Positions 60,752-64,000 of a stretch of 64,000 bases of DNA are shown here, one piece after another. The stretch's first letter is position 1; every line of letters starts with the position of its first letter. A program made the translations under genes and the position numbers. The DNA lies in the NCBI GenBank assembly GCA_020160935.1, contig JAIUPL010000012.1, positions 1 through 64,000 on the forward strand. The letters are read 5' to 3'. The DNA is from Bacteroidota bacterium. GTDB lineage: Bacteria; Bacteroidota; Bacteroidia; Chitinophagales; Saprospiraceae. The notes under the pieces are model-generated. The model was not told where the DNA came from, did no database searches, and worked only from the letters and a program-made list of their open reading frames with translations.

Positions 60752-61315
60752 ATGGAAAAACTAAAAAAACAATTTGAAGCCATTGGTTTCTCGGGTGATG
60801 AACTGAATGAAATCCTCCAGGCATTTACCCTGAAAGTATTCGCCAAAAACGATTTTTTTACGGAAGAGGGAAAAACCAGCCGCCACCTCGGATTTATCGA
60901 AAAAGGCCTTTTTCAATATTACATTATCAAAGACGGAGAAGAGAAAACAACTTATGTCTCCATCGCCGGTACTTTTCTGTCTTCCGTTACAAGTTTTGTT
61001 ACCGAAACGCCCGCCCGCGAATCGGTGCGTGCCCTGACCGCCTCGGAAGTCTGCCTCATTACACGTGCAGACCTGATGAACCTGGTACAACAAATACCCC
61101 GTTTCAAGGATTTTTACATCCGCCTGCTCGAATGGGCTATTTCAGGTATCGACAGCAGCCGGCACGACCTGATTGTGCTCAATGCCGAGCAACGGTATGA
61201 AAAAATGCTCCATCAGGAACCGCATATGCTGCAACAAATTCCGCTTCAACACCTCGCCTCCATGCTCGGCGTAACACCCCGCCACCTCAGCCGTATCAGA
61301 AAAAACATCCGATAA
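60752..61315 (+). CDS. Crp/Fnr-family transcriptional regulator
   Basis: The product has 187 residues. An N-terminal cyclic-nucleotide-binding-like domain spans about 15-110 (FFTEEGKTSRHLGFIEKGLFQYYI, then SVTSFVTETPARES). The C-terminal half has a winged helix-turn-helix (LQHLASMLGVTPRHLSRIRKN). Bacteroidota carry many such short Crp homologues without a proven ligand. It may control the two envelope genes that follow (61403 and 61899). Confidence 0.87.
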   Translation: MEKLKKQFEAIGFSGDELNEILQAFTLKVFAKNDFFTEEGKTSRHLGFIEKGLFQYYIIKDGEEKTTYVSIAGTFLSSVTSFVTETPARESVRALTASEVCLITRADLMNLVQQIPRFKDFYIRLLEWAISGIDSSRHDLIVLNAEQRYEKMLHQEPHMLQQIPLQHLASMLGVTPRHLSRIRKNIR

Positions 61316-61402
61316 GGCGGTGTTTTTCATTAATGGACATTTGTCTACTGTTTTCGCAGCAAGGCCCCTGACCTTTGTACCGTCAATAAAAACAAGACGG
61401 AC

Positions 61403-61858
61403 ATGAAAAAAATCACCCTTTTGCTGCTGGTACTCGTACCGGCCCTGAATGCTTTTGCCCAAAACCGCTTTCCCACTAACGAACTCAGTATCAATGGGTT
61501 CCGAAATCCTTCCATCGGTCTGGAATACCGTTATCACCGCATTTCCATACATGCCGGCTACTATTTCACAGCACTGGAACGTGGCTCCAGCCACAAATTT
61601 GTAAAAACCGGCGCCACGGCATGGTTTCTTCCCATTGGGAAAAGGCAAAACCCTTCTTCCTTCTATGCTGGCGCCTCGTACCTGCGCGGCCTCAATCTGG
61701 ACTACAAAAACGAAAATGCATTCGGTGTCGAACTCGGATTCCGCTGGATGATCTGGAAGGGTTTGCAGGTTCGTGTCGGAGGCCTCGCACTGGCCAGTCC
61801 GGGGCACCGTCTACACATCAACCCGACGTCGGGCATCAGTTACAGTTTCTTTTTCTGA
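61403..61858 (+). CDS. Small secreted/outer-membrane protein, unknown
   Basis: The product has 151 residues with a signal peptide (MKKITLLLLVLVPALNAFAQ) and about eight alternating strands (SIGLEYRYHRISIHAGYYF; AFGVELGFRWMIW; ISYSFFF), the terminal Phe being typical of outer-membrane barrels. No family is recognised. It is 41 bp upstream of the membrane protein at 61899, same strand. Confidence 0.65.
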   Translation: MKKITLLLLVLVPALNAFAQNRFPTNELSINGFRNPSIGLEYRYHRISIHAGYYFTALERGSSHKFVKTGATAWFLPIGKRQNPSSFYAGASYLRGLNLDYKNENAFGVELGFRWMIWKGLQVRVGGLALASPGHRLHINPTSGISYSFFF

Positions 61859-61898
61859 TAGCAGTTTCAATCTTCTACACCATCAATTCAATCGTAAA

Positions 61899-62612
61899 AT
61901 GGAAACTACACTTGCCAGCACTCATAGAACCATCGGCATCTTGCTGATCATCTCAGGCTTTGCCTTATTTATCCCTTACAGTATTTTATCCGTCACCTTC
62001 GAATATCCGATGATTTTGCGGCAGGACGTAGGTATTATCCTCAGCAAATTCCACGCTGGCGGGAATGCACTGATCTGTACCTGGTGGGCATTTGCAATGG
62101 TCGGGTTGCCACTTCTTCCTGCTTATGTACTGATTGGCCAATTGCTGGAAAAACAGGTTCCCTACGTGCGCTGGGCCACGAATATCGGCGTCATTAGCCT
62201 CATCGTTCAAATGCTCGGATTACTGCGCTGGACATTTGTAGTGCCGGTGCTGGCCCAAAATTACCTCACAGGCAATGACATGACTAAAGAAGCAGCCAAA
62301 ACTGCCTTTCAGGTGATACACCAGTATGGAGGTGTTGTGTTGGGCGAACACGTGGGCCAGTTGTTTACCATTATCTGGACCGTTATGATTTGCCTGGCGC
62401 TGGAACGCCTCCGGATCATGCCCAAATGGCTGACACGGTTCGGGTTTGTTGCCTCTGCCATTTACCTGCTGGCGCAAACGGAACTTTTTGCTACTGTAAT
62501 GCCCGCAATGCCGGTGGTGGATATGGCAGGATTTATTGGAAGCACGTTGTGGCTGATCTGGTTGATCGTGTTGGGGGTGAAATTTTTGCAAAGGGGGCGC
62601 AAGAGCAAGTAA
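61899..62612 (+). CDS. DUF4386-like integral membrane protein
   Basis: The product has 237 residues from ATG 61899 with about six hydrophobic segments (14-33, 57-80, 97-120, 147-170, 181-202, 210-230). Overall pattern and length resemble the uncharacterised DUF4386 family. Nothing points to transport or catalysis. It lies in a probable operon with the preceding small secreted protein and perhaps the Crp-family regulator. Confidence 0.7.
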   Translation: METTLASTHRTIGILLIISGFALFIPYSILSVTFEYPMILRQDVGIILSKFHAGGNALICTWWAFAMVGLPLLPAYVLIGQLLEKQVPYVRWATNIGVISLIVQMLGLLRWTFVVPVLAQNYLTGNDMTKEAAKTAFQVIHQYGGVVLGEHVGQLFTIIWTVMICLALERLRIMPKWLTRFGFVASAIYLLAQTELFATVMPAMPVVDMAGFIGSTLWLIWLIVLGVKFLQRGRKSK

Positions 62613-62674
62613 GATCATGCTGGGAATTTGAGTCAAACCCCTATAATTGCAAGGCCAAATAAATACCGAATTGA

Positions 62675-62812
62675 GTCTATAAAGCGAAGATTGAAAAGAA
62701 AGACCTGATCAACCCACCTTTCACTCAATTGCACCCGCAAGGAATATTAGGCGTTTTTTCGCCCAAAAAGATCGAAGAAATCATTACGGTGATTCAAAGA
62801 GTAGCCGCTTAA
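62675..62812 (+). pseudogene. C-terminal remnant of a type I restriction subunit HsdR
   Basis: A 45-codon open frame after a stop at 62672-62674 has no start codon. It encodes KDLINPPFTQLHPQGILGVF followed by a helical end, the usual last ~40 residues of type I HsdR motor subunits (PPFT...GI.GVF...EI). Everything upstream has been lost. It is 4 bp before the next gene, so a restriction locus probably lost its hsdR by deletion ending here. Confidence 0.65.
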
Positions 62813-62816
62813 CAAG

Positions 62817-63797
62817 ATGAACAAGGCTTTAGACAAAAATTTTTTCGAAAACATTCGATCGCTTTTACTCAAAGCGCAGGAAACCTTAGTAAAACAGGTA
62901 AACGCTGTCATGGTGCTTACCTATTTTGAATTGGGAAAACAAATTGTAGAACAGGAGCAAAAAGGAAAAGATTATGCTGATTATGGCACTTTTATTCTTT
63001 CCGAACTTTCCGAAAAACTTACAGCCGAGTTCGGAAAGGGATATTCGAAACGAAACCTGGAACTTATCCGAAAATTTTACCTGACGTTCAAGAATGCGAA
63101 ATCACCGATTTCGCAAAGTTTGAGTTGGACGCATTTTATCCACCTGATGCGCATAGAAAACGAGGATGAACGCAACTACTATCAAACAGAAGCCGAGCAA
63201 AACAACTGGAGCGTAAGAGTACTCGAGCGACAAATCAACTCCGCAGCCTACCATCGTTTGCTGATTTCAAAGGGTATCGAAGGAAAAGATACAGTACATT
63301 TGGCAAACAACCCCCATCCGCTCAACACCCTGAAAGACCCCTACGTATTGGAATTTCTAAATCTGAAAGAGCAGCCTGCTTATTCGGAAACACAACTGGA
63401 ACAAGCCATCATCGATCGCCTGGAACATTTCCTGTTAGAACTCGGCAAGGGTTTTACATTTGTGGGCAGACAGCTGCGTTTTACCTTCGAAGAAGAACAT
63501 TTCAGGGTGGATTTGGTGTTTTACAACCGCCTGCTCCGGTGCTTCGTTTTGATCGACCTCAAAATTGGTAAACTCAAGCACCAGGATTTGGGCCAAATGC
63601 AGATGTATGTAAACTACTACGACCGATTTGTCAAAACCGATGAGGAATTGCCTACCATCGGCATTATTCTCTGCAAGGATAAAAAAGACGCCATGGTAGA
63701 AATCACCTTGCCCAAAGACAATAAACAGATATTTGCCAGCAAGTACCTGTTGTACCTTCCCAATAAAGAAGAATTACTGAAACTCATTGAAGAATAG
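62817..63797 (+). CDS. YhcG-like PD-(D/E)XK nuclease (DUF1016)
   Basis: The product has 326 residues. The N-terminal DUF1016_N helical region (about 1-160; LLKAQETLVKQVNAVM, KGYSKRNLELIRKFY) is followed by the nuclease domain (about 195-326) with RVDLVFYNRLLRCFVLIDLKIGK, where Asp and the D-x-K stretch are the expected metal ligands. Members are often found with restriction-modification genes and are thought to be nucleases or toxin-type DNA cutters. It lies 4 bp after the hsdR remnant and 3 bp before hsdM, as an operon. Confidence 0.9.
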   Translation: MNKALDKNFFENIRSLLLKAQETLVKQVNAVMVLTYFELGKQIVEQEQKGKDYADYGTFILSELSEKLTAEFGKGYSKRNLELIRKFYLTFKNAKSPISQSLSWTHFIHLMRIENEDERNYYQTEAEQNNWSVRVLERQINSAAYHRLLISKGIEGKDTVHLANNPHPLNTLKDPYVLEFLNLKEQPAYSETQLEQAIIDRLEHFLLELGKGFTFVGRQLRFTFEEEHFRVDLVFYNRLLRCFVLIDLKIGKLKHQDLGQMQMYVNYYDRFVKTDEELPTIGIILCKDKKDAMVEITLPKDNKQIFASKYLLYLPNKEELLKLIEE

Positions 63798-63800
63798 AAG

Positions 63801-64000
63801 ATGCTTTCAAACGATTTAAAATCAAAAATCAATAAACTTTGGGACAAGTTCTGGAGCAGAGGAATTACCAATCCCATCACGGCTATCGAGCAAATCTCGT
63901 ATTTGCTGTTTATGCGTAGAATTGATGATGCAGACCTGGATGCGCAAACGAAAGCGTCTTTTGCTGGAGTTGAGTATAAAACAATTTTTAGCCGACCCAA
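63801..64000 (+). CDS. hsdM: Type I restriction-modification DNA methyltransferase HsdM, N-terminus (partial)
   Basis: The frame starts at ATG 63801 and runs out of the window after 66 codons. It reads MLSNDLKSKINKLWDKFWSR and then ITAIEQISYLLFMRRIDD, the helical N-terminal domain of type I N6-adenine methyltransferases. The AdoMet and NPPF motifs would lie beyond the edge. With the YhcG-like gene it forms the start of a type I restriction-modification locus. Confidence 0.88.
   Translation, partial: MLSNDLKSKINKLWDKFWSRGITNPITAIEQISYLLFMRRIDDADLDAQTKASFAGVEYKTIFSRP

Noticed and set aside
1-64000. tRNA or rRNA genes
   Set aside because: I looked for T-loop GTTCGAATC-type sequences and rRNA-like blocks and saw none; a covariance search was not possible.

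Overview
The window is Bacteroidota chromosome. Four secreted proteins carry C-terminal sorting or gliding-type domains of the type IX secretion system (T9SS). Candidate promoters fit the Bacteroidota -33 TTG / -7 TAnnTTTG pattern, and many genes lack an obvious Shine-Dalgarno. Gene content (alpha-2-macroglobulin lipoprotein, LeuRS with a large insertion, NamZ, S9 peptidase, many secreted proteins) suggests a Saprospiraceae-like member; that placement is inference.

Layout. 1-3.6 kb is accessory DNA: the edge of an IS256-like element, scrambled repeats, a T9SS cargo gene, a REP-associated (RAYT) transposase bracketed by its own REP pairs, and an orphan Imm51-like gene. 3.6-16.8 kb mixes small secreted and membrane proteins, a possible pore-forming protein, fabH with a decayed partial duplicate 1.7 kb upstream, a WYL regulator beside a DinB protein, and a second T9SS cargo gene. 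16.8-20.8 kb holds an ECF sigma factor, a membrane-anchored protein with a C-terminal beta-barrel-like part, and a Cys-rich tandem-repeat T9SS protein. 20.8-35.2 kb is mostly housekeeping and envelope genes (selD, leuS, GT22 mannosyltransferase, lipid-linked sugar transferase, der). 35.3-41.4 kb is one giant alpha-2-macroglobulin gene. 41.6-56 kb carries a NadR-like kinase, hutH, two OmpH/Skp chaperones, an S9 peptidase, an aquaporin, an exonuclease/GIY-YIG protein, namZ, yraN, dapB, ftsE, sucC and surE. 56-62.6 kb carries a LysM protein, a gliding-type T9SS cargo protein, a Crp-family regulator and two envelope proteins. From 62.6 kb to the end a type I restriction-modification locus begins: an hsdR remnant, a YhcG-like nuclease and the start of hsdM.

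The most unusual feature is not a gene. At least a dozen intergenic positions hold long inverted repeats (arms 33-62 bp, often perfect) built from short, mostly 7-bp, tandem words. Six of them share an exact architecture: the stem ends in GGC, then a loop of exactly 15 nt, then GCC. The six loops are A/G-rich on the right, around a degenerate AATAGA. Arm sequences differ between loci although the two arms of one element match. The elements sit directly on stop codons and in several cases supply the stop codon or last residues of the gene. One has removed the normal start of yraN. I know of no described family with exactly this build; the nearest known phenomenon is the heptameric STRR repeats of cyanobacteria.

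No tRNA, rRNA, CRISPR array or T9SS machinery gene was seen.
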